Shown: positions 24,847 to 33,537, counted from the stretch's first letter. The stretch: 64,000 nt of DNA from Faecalibacter macacae (GCF_003687725.1 NZ_RDOJ01000003.1:3605-67604), one strand, 5' to 3'. The notes: a model not told the origin generated them from the sequence alone. Numbers and translations: made by a program.

Positions 24847-25302
24847 ATGAAGAAAATAGTTTTAGCTTTAAGTTTATTCGCGTTTGTTGGATTTACAACG
24901 ATTTCTTGCAATAACGACGACGATAACAATACAACTTTTGTTGAATTGAATACTTTGCCAACTGCGGCAAGGGATTTTGTAGGGAATTATTTTCCTGGAG
25001 TTGAAATATTAAATATTGAAAAATATTCGCCAGCGAAAGAGAATGGAGCGATGTACGAAGTTAATTTTAGAAATGGATCTGATGCAGAATTTGATACATC
25101 AGGAAATTGGATTTCAGTAGAAGCTTCAGGAAACAATACAATTCCAACAGGATTTATTTTACCTTCTATCGTTTCTTATGTTTCAAATAATTATCCAAAT
25201 CAAGGAATTAATCAGATTGAAATTAAAAACGGAGGTTTTGAAGTAGAATTAACAAATGATGTTGATTTGCATTTTGATTCAAATGGAAATTTCATTCGAT
25301 AA
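24847..25302 (+). CDS. PepSY-like (DUF2874) lipoprotein
   Basis: A 151-residue paralog of the preceding protein. The signal peptide ends in the lipobox TTISC (Cys21), followed by an Asn/Asp run that probably steers it to the outer membrane or surface. Two PepSY-like repeats follow (YEVNFRNGSDAEFDTSGNW and VELTNDVDLHFDSNGNF). Together with the preceding gene it forms a soluble/lipidated pair likely controlled by the adjacent two-component system. It ends at a strong bidirectional terminator. Confidence 0.82.
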   Translation: MKKIVLALSLFAFVGFTTISCNNDDDNNTTFVELNTLPTAARDFVGNYFPGVEILNIEKYSPAKENGAMYEVNFRNGSDAEFDTSGNWISVEASGNNTIPTGFILPSIVSYVSNNYPNQGINQIEIKNGGFEVELTNDVDLHFDSNGNFIR

Positions 25303-25323
25303 ATCAATAATATAATAAAAGTA

Positions 25324-25357
25324 AAAACCCAACTTCCTTTAGAAGTTGGGCTTTTTT
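25324..25357. terminator. Bidirectional terminator between PepSY lipoprotein and pcm
   Basis: CCCAACTTC / GAAGTTGGG with a CTTTA loop, A run on one side and T run on the other. Confidence 0.9.
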
Positions 25358-26004
25358 TATTTTTCACGACTTTCAAGCATTGGAACAAATTGAAAGCTTC
25401 CAAATTCGAACATTTCAAAATTTGTTTCATCAAGTCGAATAATAGTCATCATTTTTTGCGATTTATCACCGATTGGAATCACCATTATTCCACCTATTTT
25501 CAATTGCTTTAATAATTCTTTCGGAATTTCTGGAGCTCCAGCAGTAACTAAAATTTTATCAAAAGGTGCGTAAGTTGGTAAACCTTTATAACCGTCGCCA
25601 TAGGTTTGATAACGCGGTTCAAATCTGATATTTTTTAAGATTATTTTCGAAAAATCGAATAATTCTTTTTGCCTTTCTATGGTAAAAACTTCTGCACCCA
25701 TTGCAACTAAAACTGCTGTTTGATAACCACTTCCAGTTCCAATTTCTAGGACTTTATCCATGGGTTGTATATCCAATAATTGCGTCTGAAATGCAACCGT
25801 ATAAGGATGCGAAATGGTTTGACCAGCTGCAATAGGAAATGCTTCATCTACGTAAGCATACTCCGAAAATGCGCTGTCAAGGAACAAATGGCGTGGTATT
25901 TCGTTGATGGCGTGTAAAACTTGTTGGTTTTCTATTCCTTTGGAAATCAATAAATCAACAAGCATTTTTCTTCTTCCTTGGCTTTTAAAATCGTCTATAG
26001 ACAT
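25357..26004 (-). CDS. pcm: Protein-L-isoaspartate O-methyltransferase
   Basis: A 215-residue class I SAM methyltransferase that repairs isoaspartyl residues. The SAM motif VLEIGTGSGYQTAVL (about 77-91), the upstream IAAGQTISHPYTVA with the catalytic region, and KILVTAGAPEIPKELL are all diagnostic of the family. Length is normal. It is divergent from the Gfo/Idh/MocA gene, with about 70 bases between the two starts. Confidence 0.93.
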   Translation of the reverse strand: MSIDDFKSQGRRKMLVDLLISKGIENQQVLHAINEIPRHLFLDSAFSEYAYVDEAFPIAAGQTISHPYTVAFQTQLLDIQPMDKVLEIGTGSGYQTAVLVAMGAEVFTIERQKELFDFSKIILKNIRFEPRYQTYGDGYKGLPTYAPFDKILVTAGAPEIPKELLKQLKIGGIMVIPIGDKSQKMMTIIRLDETNFEMFEFGSFQFVPMLESREK

Positions 26005-26076
26005 CTTCCAAAATTTTTACAAAAATGCATTAAATACAACATATTCTCATTAATTTTATCCCAAATTCTACACAAA

Positions 26077-27081
26077 ATGTTAAAAGTAGGCGTAATTGGT
26101 GCTGGACACCTAGGAAAAATACATTTAAAATTATTAAATCAATCTGAAAAATACGAATTAATCGGTTTCTTTGATTCGTTCGAGGAGAACGGAAAAAAAG
26201 TTGAAGCTGAATTTGGTTACAAATTTTTCCACTCGATGGATGAGTTGATGGATGCAGTGGATGTTGTGGATATTGTAACACCTACTTTATCTCATTACGA
26301 AGTTGCAGTAAAAGCAATAGAAAAAGGAAAACACTTTTTTGTTGAAAAGCCAATCACTAATACTTTAGAGGAAGCAAATTCGTTAATAGAATTATCTAAT
26401 GCAAAAGGATTAAAAGCACAAGTTGGACATGTGGAACGTTTCAATCCGGCATTTACATCTGCTTTACCTTACATTGGAGAACCATTATTTATCGAAACTC
26501 ACCGTTTAGCAGAATTTAATCCTCGTGGAACAGATGTTCCTGTAGTGTTAGATTTAATGATTCATGATTTAGATGTGATTTTATCGATTGTAAAATCAGA
26601 AATTAAATCGATTCATTCATCAGGAGTTTCAGTAATTTCAGATACACCAGATATTTCGAATGCAAGAATTGAGTTCGAAAATGGATGTGTTGTAAATGTT
26701 TCAACTTCTCGTATGTCGATGAAGAATATGCGTAAAATGCGCGTTTTCCAACGTGATGCGTATATTTCTATTGACTTTTTAGAGAAGAAAACAGAAATTA
26801 TTAAAATGCACAAAGCACCAGAAAATCCTTCTGAATATGCAATGATTTGGCAAAATGATAAAGGTGAACGTAAAGAAATTGCTTTCGAACATCCAGAAGT
26901 TTTACCAAATAATGCTATTTTAGATGAATTAGAATCTTTTGCCGATTCAATCGAAAATGATCTACCAATTAAGGTTTCGTTAGAGGATGGTCGTAATGCA
27001 TTAAAGGTAGCTTTAGAGATTATTGCTTATTTCGAAAAATCTCAAGAAGTAATTCAAAACCAAAACATAGAAAAAGAATAA
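26077..27081 (+). CDS. Gfo/Idh/MocA-family NAD(P) oxidoreductase
   Basis: A 334-residue oxidoreductase with an N-terminal Rossmann fold (GVIGAGHLGKIHLKLL at 4-19) and the family motif EKPITNTLEEA at about 90-100, which holds the catalytic Lys. The C-terminal alpha/beta domain contains DLMIHDLDVIL. The start is the ATG of MLKVGVIG; the upstream frame would overlap the divergent pcm start region and adds 33 residues without homology. Substrate is unknown, as is usual for the family (sugars, inositol, biliverdin-like compounds). It is followed 23 bases later by hbd. Confidence 0.88.
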   Translation: MLKVGVIGAGHLGKIHLKLLNQSEKYELIGFFDSFEENGKKVEAEFGYKFFHSMDELMDAVDVVDIVTPTLSHYEVAVKAIEKGKHFFVEKPITNTLEEANSLIELSNAKGLKAQVGHVERFNPAFTSALPYIGEPLFIETHRLAEFNPRGTDVPVVLDLMIHDLDVILSIVKSEIKSIHSSGVSVISDTPDISNARIEFENGCVVNVSTSRMSMKNMRKMRVFQRDAYISIDFLEKKTEIIKMHKAPENPSEYAMIWQNDKGERKEIAFEHPEVLPNNAILDELESFADSIENDLPIKVSLEDGRNALKVALEIIAYFEKSQEVIQNQNIEKE

Positions 27082-27104
27082 TTTTTTAAATAAAACACAA
27101 GAAA

Positions 27105-27995
27105 ATGAAAAACATAACTGTAATTGGAGCAGGAACAATGGGAAACGGAATTGCTCACGTTTTTGCACAATCAGGATTCAAAGTAAACTTAGTGGATGTT
27201 GCACAAGCAAGTTTAGATAAAGGAATGGCAACTATTGCTGGTAATTTAGATCGTATGTTAGCGAAAGAAAAAATTACAGCAGAAGATAAAGCGAATACTT
27301 TAAATAACATCACAACTTTTTTAAGTGTAGAGGAAGGTGCGAAAGAAGCAGATTTAGTTGTAGAAGCAGCGACAGAAAATTTAGATTTAAAATTAAAAAT
27401 CTTTCAACAATTAGACGCTGTAGCTCCTGCACATGCAGTTTTAGCATCAAACACTTCTTCAATTTCAATTACTAAAATTGCGTCGGTTACAAAACGTCCT
27501 GAGCAAGTAATTGGAATGCATTTTATGAATCCAGTTCCGATGATGAAGTTAGTTGAAATCATTCGTGGTTACAGTACTTCTGATGAGGTTACGACAGCTA
27601 TTATGGAAATGTCTAAACAATTAGATAAAATTCCGGTTGAAGTAAATGATTATCCAGGATTCATTGCAAATCGTATTTTAATGCCAATGATCAACGAGGC
27701 AATTTACTCTTTATATGAAGGAGTTGCTGGAGTTGAAGAAATTGATCAGGTAATGAAATTAGGAATGGCACACCCAATGGGACCATTACAATTAGCTGAT
27801 TTTATTGGTTTAGATGTTTGTTTATCAATTTTAGAAGTTCTTTACGAAGGATTTAAAAATCCTAAATATGCGCCATGTCCATTATTAGTTAATATGGTAA
27901 CGGCTGGTAAGAAAGGAGTTAAGTCGGGTGAAGGTTTCTATGATTACTCAGAATCTAAAAAAGCTGAGAAGCTAGCAAAACAATTTGTAAAATAA
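27105..27995 (+). CDS. hbd: 3-hydroxybutyryl-CoA dehydrogenase
   Basis: A 296-residue enzyme with the NAD-binding motif GAGTMGNGIAHVFAQSG (7-23), the catalytic region SNTSSISITKIA, the GMHFMNPVPMMKLVEII motif with active-site His, and the C-terminal helical 3HCDH domain (NRILMPMINEAIYSLYEGVA, GPLQLADFIGLD). It oxidises 3-hydroxyacyl-CoA (short chain) to the 3-keto form in fatty-acid or butanoate metabolism. No other beta-oxidation genes are adjacent, but etfBA lies about 20 kb away. A bidirectional terminator follows. Confidence 0.93.
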   Translation: MKNITVIGAGTMGNGIAHVFAQSGFKVNLVDVAQASLDKGMATIAGNLDRMLAKEKITAEDKANTLNNITTFLSVEEGAKEADLVVEAATENLDLKLKIFQQLDAVAPAHAVLASNTSSISITKIASVTKRPEQVIGMHFMNPVPMMKLVEIIRGYSTSDEVTTAIMEMSKQLDKIPVEVNDYPGFIANRILMPMINEAIYSLYEGVAGVEEIDQVMKLGMAHPMGPLQLADFIGLDVCLSILEVLYEGFKNPKYAPCPLLVNMVTAGKKGVKSGEGFYDYSESKKAEKLAKQFVK

Positions 27996-28009
27996 ATAAT
28001 CATATCATA

Positions 28010-28039
28010 AAAAAGGTCATCCAATTGGATGACCTTTTT
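28010..28039. terminator. Bidirectional terminator between hbd and tpx
   Basis: Near-perfect palindrome AAAAAGGTCATCCAA / TTGGATGACCTTTTT, followed by more T. Confidence 0.9.
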
Positions 28040-28068
28040 ATTTTTTTTAAATAAAGAAGAATTTTTTA

Positions 28069-28572
28069 TTATCCTTTGATTGCAGCAATTGCCGCTTCAT
28101 AAGATGGTTCTTGTGCAATTTCTGGTACTTGTTCAGTATAGATTACTTCTCCTTCTGGGCTAACAACTACAACTGCGCGGCTATGTAAACCTGCTAAAGG
28201 TCCTTCAATCATTTTAACTCCGTAGTTATTTACGAAATCTTCTGATTTGTAATCAGCTAAAGAAATCACATCATTTAAACCTTCAGCACCACAAAAACGG
28301 CTTTGTGCAAATGGTAAATCTTTAGAAATACATAATACAACTGTGTTTTCTAAAGAAGATAATTCTTGGTTAAATGTACGAACAGATTGCGCACAAACTC
28401 CAGTATCTACACTTGGGAAGATATTTAAAACAACGTATTTACCAGCATAATCATTTAATGATTTTGAACTTAAATCTGATGCAGTTAATTCAAATTCAGG
28501 TGCTTTAGTTCCTACTGTTGGCAACTCACCGTTAGTGTGAATTGGATTCCCTTTAAATGTAATTTGAGCCAT
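28069..28572 (-). CDS. tpx: Thiol peroxidase (Tpx type peroxiredoxin)
   Basis: A 167-residue atypical 2-Cys peroxiredoxin reducing hydrogen and organic peroxides with thioredoxin. Peroxidatic Cys60 lies in [11 protein letters not shown] and resolving Cys94 in SRFCGAEGL, the spacing expected for Tpx. The opening [17 protein letters not shown] is typical. Cytoplasmic. It is divergent from the aminotransferase gene with a 116 base intergenic region. Confidence 0.95.
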   Translation of the reverse strand: MAQITFKGNPIHTNGELPTVGTKAPEFELTASDLSSKSLNDYAGKYVVLNIFPSVDTGVCAQSVRTFNQELSSLENTVVLCISKDLPFAQSRFCGAEGLNDVISLADYKSEDFVNNYGVKMIEGPLAGLHSRAVVVVSPEGEVIYTEQVPEIAQEPSYEAAIAAIKG

Positions 28573-28688
28573 AATTTTAGATATTTTTTGGTGTTTAAAT
28601 CAGTATAAAATTAATCATTTTATCCTTAGAATAAATTATCTTCGCAAGAAGATAAGATTTTAAATAAAACAAATAATTCACAAATATT

Positions 28689-29870
28689 ATGCAACTTTCA
28701 AAGCGTCTACAAAATTTAAAACCTTCTGCTACGATTGCAATGTCTACAAAAGCAAGAGAATTAAAGGCACAAGGATTAGATATTATTAGTTTAAGTATCG
28801 GTGAGCCTGATTTTAATACACCTGACTTTATTAAAGATGCGGCTAAAAAAGCTTTAGACGAAAATTATACAGCTTATACACCAATTGGTGGTTATCCAGA
28901 ATTAAAGGATGCAATTATTACAAAATTTAAACGTGATAATAATATTGAATATGCACAAAATCAAATTGTAGTTTCTACTGGAGCAAAACAATCAATTTAT
29001 AATGTTTTACAAGCGATTGTAGATGATGGAGACGAAGTTGTAATTCCAACACCTTACTGGGTTTCATATTCAGATATTGTTGAATTATCTGGAGGAACTC
29101 CAGTTTTTGTTGAAGCTAAATTAGAGAATGATTTCAAAATTACTCCAGAGCAATTAGAAGCTTCTATTACAGATAAAACGAAAGCAATTATCTATTCTTC
29201 TCCATGTAACCCATCAGGATCAGTTTATACAAAAGAAGAATTACAAGGTTTAGCAACTGTTTTAGCTAAACATCCAAATGTGATTATTATTTCTGACGAA
29301 ATTTATGAGCACATTGTTTACGGAGATAAAAATGTAAGTATTGCATCTTTCCCAGAAGTATACAACCAAACAGTTACTGTAAATGGTTTAGCAAAAGCAT
29401 TTGCGATGACAGGTTGGAGAATTGGTTTCATAGGAGCGCCAGCTTGGTTAGCTAAAGCATGCGAAACTTTACAAGGACAAGTAACATCAGGAACAAATGC
29501 AATTGCACAACGTGCTGCCATCACAGCTTTAGAAGCAGATCCATCTTCAGTTCAATACATGATTGATGCGTTTGCAGAACGTCGTGAATTAATGATTGGT
29601 TGGGCTAAAGAAATTCCAGGATTTAAAGTAAACGAGCCAAAAGGTGCGTTTTACTTATTCCCAGATGTTTCTGAAACTTTCGGTAAAACATACAACGGAG
29701 TTACAATCAATAATGCAGATGATTTAGCTTTATATATTTTAGAATATGCACAAGTAGCAATCGTTTCTGGTTCTGCTTTCGGATCTAAAGAGTGTATTCG
29801 TATTTCTTACGCAGCATCTGTAGAAGAGTTACAAGAAGCAATGGCTAGAATCAAGAAAGCGTTATCTTAA
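28689..29870 (+). CDS. aspC: Class I aminotransferase, aspartate aminotransferase type
   Basis: A 393-residue fold-type I PLP transaminase of the Ib subgroup, transferring amino groups between aspartate and 2-oxoglutarate. Visible signatures are SLSIGEPDFNTP (36-47), YTPIGGYPELKDAI, TGAKQSIYNVLQAI, SSPCNPSG with the PLP Asn region, SDEIYEHIVY, and GLAKAFAMTGWRIGF with the PLP lysine near 237. The C-terminal IRISYAAS carries the substrate carboxylate-binding Arg. Broader or aromatic specificity is possible. It has a single-gene terminator. An inverted repeat overlaps a -7-like box (28636-28655) upstream. Confidence 0.92.
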   Translation: MQLSKRLQNLKPSATIAMSTKARELKAQGLDIISLSIGEPDFNTPDFIKDAAKKALDENYTAYTPIGGYPELKDAIITKFKRDNNIEYAQNQIVVSTGAKQSIYNVLQAIVDDGDEVVIPTPYWVSYSDIVELSGGTPVFVEAKLENDFKITPEQLEASITDKTKAIIYSSPCNPSGSVYTKEELQGLATVLAKHPNVIIISDEIYEHIVYGDKNVSIASFPEVYNQTVTVNGLAKAFAMTGWRIGFIGAPAWLAKACETLQGQVTSGTNAIAQRAAITALEADPSSVQYMIDAFAERRELMIGWAKEIPGFKVNEPKGAFYLFPDVSETFGKTYNGVTINNADDLALYILEYAQVAIVSGSAFGSKECIRISYAASVEELQEAMARIKKALS

Positions 29871-29894
29871 TCAAAATTTGATTTAATATAAAGT

Positions 29895-29925
29895 AAAAGT
29901 CTCAGAAATTTCTGAGACTTTTTTA
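29895..29925 (+). terminator. Intrinsic terminator of aspC
   Basis: Perfect 28 base palindrome AAAAGTCTCAGAAA / TTTCTGAGACTTTT, then T-rich. Confidence 0.9.
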
Positions 29926-29930
29926 TTTTT

Positions 29931-30218
29931 ATAGGGATTAAGAATGCGCTATATAATTTTTTAGGTTTAATAATTACGGGATTTTTAGCCTATGGATTAT
30001 CGTTTTATTGGATATTTTATGGATTTACTTTTTCAAAAGCTCAAAAAATAGTCATCGAAATCTATTTTTTGGTCTTTTTTCTTGTGATGATTTATCTTTT
30101 GATACTATTTTTTCTTTTTAGATTACTCAAACAGGCGGTAAATTTCATTCAATCTAAAAAAAATAAAAAATATTTTAAAATTTATTTTTTTGAACATCAA
30201 TCAATTAGTCTGTTTTAG
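29931..30218 (+). pseudogene. Small two-helix membrane ORF without a start codon
   Basis: An open frame of 95 codons up to TAG at 30216 that encodes two clear hydrophobic helices (around LGLIITGFLAYGLSFYWIF and IYFLVFFLVMIYLLILFFLF) and a basic tail (IQSKKNKKYFK). There is no ATG, GTG or TTG at its head: the frame opens after a stop at 29913, inside the aspC terminator, and offers only ATA (29931) or ATT (29937). ATA GGG ATT AAG could be a mutated ATG. It may be a decayed gene, or a gene using a rare start. Chance alone makes a 93-codon frame unlikely in DNA this AT-rich. Confidence 0.45.
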
Positions 30219-30274
30219 CTGAAAAATGTAAAAAATAATTGAAAAAACATTTGGTGTAGTCCAAATTATGCCCT

Positions 30275-30282
30275 TATATTTG
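30275..30282 (+). promoter_or_regulatory. -7 box of tRNA-Met (TATATTTG)
   Basis: Perfect TAnnTTTG followed by C, 23 bases before the tRNA 5' end. Confidence 0.7.
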
Positions 30283-30305
30283 CACCACTAAAAACAACAA
30301 AACAA

Positions 30306-30379
30306 GGCGAGGTAGCTCAGATGGTTAGAGCGCAGGATTCATAACCCTGAGGTCGGCAGTTCGATTCTGCTCTTCGCTA
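30306..30379 (+). tRNA. tRNA-Met (anticodon CAT)
   Basis: 74 bases fold as a cloverleaf: acceptor GGCGAGG with CTTCGCT (two G-T pairs), D arm GCTC/GAGC, anticodon stem CAGGA/CCCTG with loop TTCATAA, variable AGGTC, T arm GGCAG/CTGCT with loop TTCGATT. CCA is not encoded. The anticodon stem lacks the three G-C pairs of an initiator, so this is an elongator tRNA. A tRNA-Ile with a lysidine-modified CAT anticodon cannot be fully excluded but the body looks like tRNA-Met. It has its own -7 box and terminator. Confidence 0.92.
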
Positions 30380-30390
30380 CGACCTCGAAA

Positions 30391-30420
30391 GCAGATTCAT
30401 TACGAATCTGCTTTTTTTTT
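30391..30420 (+). terminator. Intrinsic terminator of tRNA-Met
   Basis: Perfect GCAGATTC / GAATCTGC with a 5 base loop and a long T run. Confidence 0.9.
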
Positions 30421-30476
30421 GATGAAATATTAACAGTCTTCTGACGATAATCATCATTTAAATTGTTCAATTTCAC

Positions 30477-30484
30477 TAAATTTG
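30477..30484 (+). promoter_or_regulatory. -7 box of ferredoxin-NADP reductase gene (TAAATTTG)
   Basis: Perfect consensus followed by C, 36 bases before the ATG. Confidence 0.7.
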
Positions 30485-30520
30485 CAAACAATTTAGTTGT
30501 ATTCTAAATAAGTTTTTAAA

Positions 30521-31573
30521 ATGATTCAAACAGATATAATTATTATCGGTGCTGGACCTACAGGATTATTCGCTGTGTTCGAAGCAGGTTTATTAAAATT
30601 AAGATGTCACATTATTGATGCTTTACCACAACCAGGTGGGCAATTAGCAGAGCTATATCCTAAGAAACCTATTTTCGATATTCCAGGTTATCCATCAGTT
30701 GGTGCAGGAGAATTAGTTGATAATTTAATGGAGCAAATCAAACAATTTGAGCCAGGATTTACTTTAGCTGAACAAGCGACAACAATCGACAAACAAGAAG
30801 ACGATACATTTATCGTTACTACAAATAAAGGAACACAAGTACACGGTAAAGCAGTTGCAATCGCTGGTGGATTAGGATCTTTTGAGCCTCGTAAACCTTT
30901 AATCGATAATCTTGCAGATTATGAAGAAAAAGGAGTGGAGTATTTCGTGAAGAATCCAGAACAATTTCGTGATAAAAAAATTGTAATCGCAGGTGGAGGA
31001 GATTCAGCATTAGACTGGTCTATTTTCTTAGCAGAAGTTGCAGCTGAGGTAACTTTAATTCACCGTCGTAATGAATTCCGTGGAGCTTTAGATTCGGTTG
31101 ATAAAGTAATCGAATTAAAGAAACAAGGAAAAATTAATTTAGTGACGCCAGCAGAAGTTGTCGGAATTAAAGGTGATGGAAAAGTAGAAGCTTTAGTGAT
31201 CGAAAAAGAAGGAGAAACTTTTGATATCGCCACAGATTATTTTATTCCTTTATTTGGTTTATCGCCAAAATTAGGTCCTATTGCGAATTGGGGATTAGAA
31301 ATCGAAAAGAATGCGATTAAAGTAAATAATGCTTTAGATTATCAAACAAACATCGAAGGGATTTACGCGATTGGAGATGTTAACACATATCCAGGAAAAT
31401 TAAAATTAATTTTATGTGGATTCCATGAAGCAACTTTAATGTGTCAATCTGTTTATAATAAATTAAACCCAGGAAAGAAATTTGTATTAAAATATACGAC
31501 AGTTTCTGGAGTGGATGGTTTTGACGGAACACGTAAAGAAGCTGAAAAAGCAGTTGTAAAAGCGATTGATTAA
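30521..31573 (+). CDS. Ferredoxin-NADP reductase, thioredoxin-reductase-like type
   Basis: A 350-residue flavoprotein with FAD motif GAGPTG (9-14), the GGQLAELYP segment, NADPH motif GGGDSALDWS (around 164) and the C-terminal FAD contact YAIGDVNTYPGKLKLILCGFHEA. The CxxC disulfide of true thioredoxin reductases is absent, which places it in the YumC-type ferredoxin (flavodoxin)-NADP reductases of Bacteroidota and Firmicutes. It passes electrons between NADPH and ferredoxin; a 2Fe-2S ferredoxin is encoded 3 kb away. Own promoter and shared bidirectional terminator. Confidence 0.9.
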   Translation: MIQTDIIIIGAGPTGLFAVFEAGLLKLRCHIIDALPQPGGQLAELYPKKPIFDIPGYPSVGAGELVDNLMEQIKQFEPGFTLAEQATTIDKQEDDTFIVTTNKGTQVHGKAVAIAGGLGSFEPRKPLIDNLADYEEKGVEYFVKNPEQFRDKKIVIAGGGDSALDWSIFLAEVAAEVTLIHRRNEFRGALDSVDKVIELKKQGKINLVTPAEVVGIKGDGKVEALVIEKEGETFDIATDYFIPLFGLSPKLGPIANWGLEIEKNAIKVNNALDYQTNIEGIYAIGDVNTYPGKLKLILCGFHEATLMCQSVYNKLNPGKKFVLKYTTVSGVDGFDGTRKEAEKAVVKAID

Positions 31574-31598
31574 GATTTAAAATATCAATTTATATCAT

Positions 31599-31628
31599 AA
31601 AAGCACCTCAAAATGAGGTGCTTTTTTT
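31599..31628. terminator. Bidirectional terminator between the reductase and GLPGLI genes
   Basis: AAAGCACCTCA / TGAGGTGCTTT with a short A loop and flanking A and T runs. Confidence 0.9.
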
Positions 31629-31638
31629 GTGAAATCTT

Positions 31639-32343
31639 TTACTGATTAATGATATTAATTTCTTTTCTCATTTCCTCAAAAGTTACAATTTTTCCTTTTT
31701 TAGGTAATGAAATAATTAAAGGCTGTTCTAAAATTTCTAATTGATTAATAGTAAAAATCGTTTTGAATAATTCAGTTTCGAATTCTAATTTTAAGATTAA
31801 TCCAGGTAAATTGGCAAAGTTGTGAGGTCCGTCTTTATATTTTATATCTGATGAATACCAAGCGATAATTTCATTTCCTTCTAGATCTTCACCGATAGCT
31901 TTTGTCACATTATATCCATTAATTACGGACTTTTCTTTTGTTAATTTCCAATTGTAATTGGGTAAATTTTCTTTAACTAAATATGTTTTTACATTAATAT
32001 CAAATTGTTTATAATATTTGTTTTTAGAAAAATCTTTGAATAGTGGATTTTGTTCAGATGCTAATAATTCTTGCACAATCATATTCGACTCGTCTTGTGC
32101 ATTATTAATTTTTGTATTTGCTTTAAAGACTGAAAATTTATTATTACTTTCTAAAATAAAATCGATGAAAATACCTTTATCAATTGCACTTTTAAATGCC
32201 GGTTGTAATTCTTTAGGGAAAATTTCTTTTGATTGTTCAAAATCAAAAATAAATTCTGCGGTATAAGTAGCTTTTATACTTTCGGTTTGTGCAAAAACGA
32301 ACGAAGTAATCAATAATTGGAAGACAATTAAAATATTTTTCAT
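31639..32343 (-). CDS. GLPGLI family secreted protein
   Basis: A 234-residue protein with a signal peptide (cleavage near FVFAQ, 19). It carries the family-naming motif as NLPGLILKLE around residue 178, preceded by the usual AWYSSDIKYKDGP. GLPGLI proteins are Bacteroidota-specific, of unknown function, and commonly sit beside CarboxypepD-like or TonB-dependent proteins, as here: the upstream gene ends two bases before this start. Probably periplasmic or on the outer membrane. Identity of the family is secure; the role is not. Confidence 0.88.
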   Translation of the reverse strand: MKNILIVFQLLITSFVFAQTESIKATYTAEFIFDFEQSKEIFPKELQPAFKSAIDKGIFIDFILESNNKFSVFKANTKINNAQDESNMIVQELLASEQNPLFKDFSKNKYYKQFDINVKTYLVKENLPNYNWKLTKEKSVINGYNVTKAIGEDLEGNEIIAWYSSDIKYKDGPHNFANLPGLILKLEFETELFKTIFTINQLEILEQPLIISLPKKGKIVTFEEMRKEINIINQ

Positions 32344-32345
32344 GT

Positions 32346-33392
32346 TTAATTTTTAAAGCTTTTACGAATATCCTTTTTTTCGTTGATCGATTGATTAAAT
32401 TCAGGAAATGGTTGATCGCTGAAATCTTTGACTTCGAGGTTTATTTTTACATCCAAAATATGTTTATTATTCACTTCATCCAAATATGTTGTATTCCAGT
32501 TTCTAAAACTTTCTTTTAAAATCCATTTGTTTTGATATAGCCTATATTTATATATCACTTCATTGCTATTTATTGTAGTTCCAGAATTTTCAAAATTTCG
32601 ATTTTCTTGTATAGATGAATGTTCAACAATAGCAAAAGTTTCTTTATCTATTAAAAATATATTTGTAACATTAGATTTATTGTGCTTAAACTCTAATTCA
32701 TACATGTATTTATCTGCATATTTTGTTATCCAAACTTTTTCGTAATCGTAAGTTTTCTCTACTAATTTTTTATGCATACTTTCTATACGCTTAAGAAGTG
32801 AAATATTATTAAAATATTCATTCATTTTATAACTAGATTTTAGATGCATTCCTTCACCTACAACACGATTATTTTCTTTTCCGTTTGAATGAATTTTAAC
32901 TTGATTTTTCTTGAATCTAAATTGTAAATCAACATCAGTATAATCTCTGTTTATAGAATCGATGATTGCATCAAGCACAAAATTTACTTTATAAAAATGT
33001 TGTTCTGTATTAAAGTTTTTATCATAATTCTCAATCACTTTTTGCAGAATATCTTTTGCTTTTAAATTTGTGATGAATGTTTCTTGTAATTCAATTTCAT
33101 CTACTTTTTCAAGTTGAATAATTAATTCGTCAGCTTTTAATTCAGTGATTTTAAAAATAGCATTTTGATAATTTTTTTTAGCAATAATTAATTCATCATT
33201 TGATGAAACATTATTTAAATCAATCATTACATTTCCATTAATGTCTGAAATGAAATTTTTTGTGGATTGATTAAAATAAATATCAGAATCAGCTAATGGA
33301 GAATTATTTTCTTTATCCACAATTTTGATGTTTTTTATTTGTGCAGAAACTGAGATTCCGAAAAGTAATAGAAAGAGAAAAAATTTATTCAT
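32346..33392 (-). CDS. Secreted protein with CarboxypepD_reg-like domain
   Basis: A 348-residue protein with a signal peptide (cleavage near VSAQ, 17), then an immunoglobulin-like CarboxypepD_reg-like domain of about 75 residues (IKNIKIVDKENNSPLADSDI and on). A long beta-rich C-terminal region follows, of the type annotated as DUF in Bacteroidota surface proteins. It lacks the TonB box, plug and barrel of a receptor. It is first in a two-gene operon with the GLPGLI gene. A hairpin with a T run lies in the predicted leader (33424-33454). Confidence 0.75.
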   Translation of the reverse strand: MNKFFLFLLLFGISVSAQIKNIKIVDKENNSPLADSDIYFNQSTKNFISDINGNVMIDLNNVSSNDELIIAKKNYQNAIFKITELKADELIIQLEKVDEIELQETFITNLKAKDILQKVIENYDKNFNTEQHFYKVNFVLDAIIDSINRDYTDVDLQFRFKKNQVKIHSNGKENNRVVGEGMHLKSSYKMNEYFNNISLLKRIESMHKKLVEKTYDYEKVWITKYADKYMYELEFKHNKSNVTNIFLIDKETFAIVEHSSIQENRNFENSGTTINSNEVIYKYRLYQNKWILKESFRNWNTTYLDEVNNKHILDVKINLEVKDFSDQPFPEFNQSINEKKDIRKSFKN

Positions 33393-33423
33393 TAATAATA
33401 GTTTAATGGTTGGTTTATAAATT

Positions 33424-33454
33424 TATAAAAAAGATTTATCTAAAATAAATCTTT
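33424..33454 (-). terminator. Second terminator or leader attenuator before the CarboxypepD-like gene
   Basis: Perfect 10 bp stem AAAGATTTAT / ATAAATCTTT with a 5 base loop, followed on the minus strand by a T run, ending about 31 bases before the ATG at 33392. Another complete terminator lies just upstream (33479-33512), so this one is redundant as an end for the AIM24 gene and may act in the leader. Confidence 0.6.
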
Positions 33455-33478
33455 AGAGAGACTTACTGTTATAAATAA

Positions 33479-33512
33479 AAAAGCGTTACAGAAAATTTTC
33501 TATAACGCTTTT
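33479..33512 (-). terminator. Intrinsic terminator of the AIM24 gene
   Basis: AAAAGCGTTA / TAACGCTTTT with an inner AGAAAATTTTCT palindrome. Confidence 0.85.
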
Positions 33513-33537
33513 AATTCACATTAAATATTTAAAAGAA

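Noticed and set aside
30306-30379. Initiator tRNA or tRNA-Ile(CAT)
   Set aside because: The anticodon stem lacks the three consecutive G-C pairs of initiators, and the body resembles elongator tRNA-Met more than tRNA-Ile2 as I remember them.
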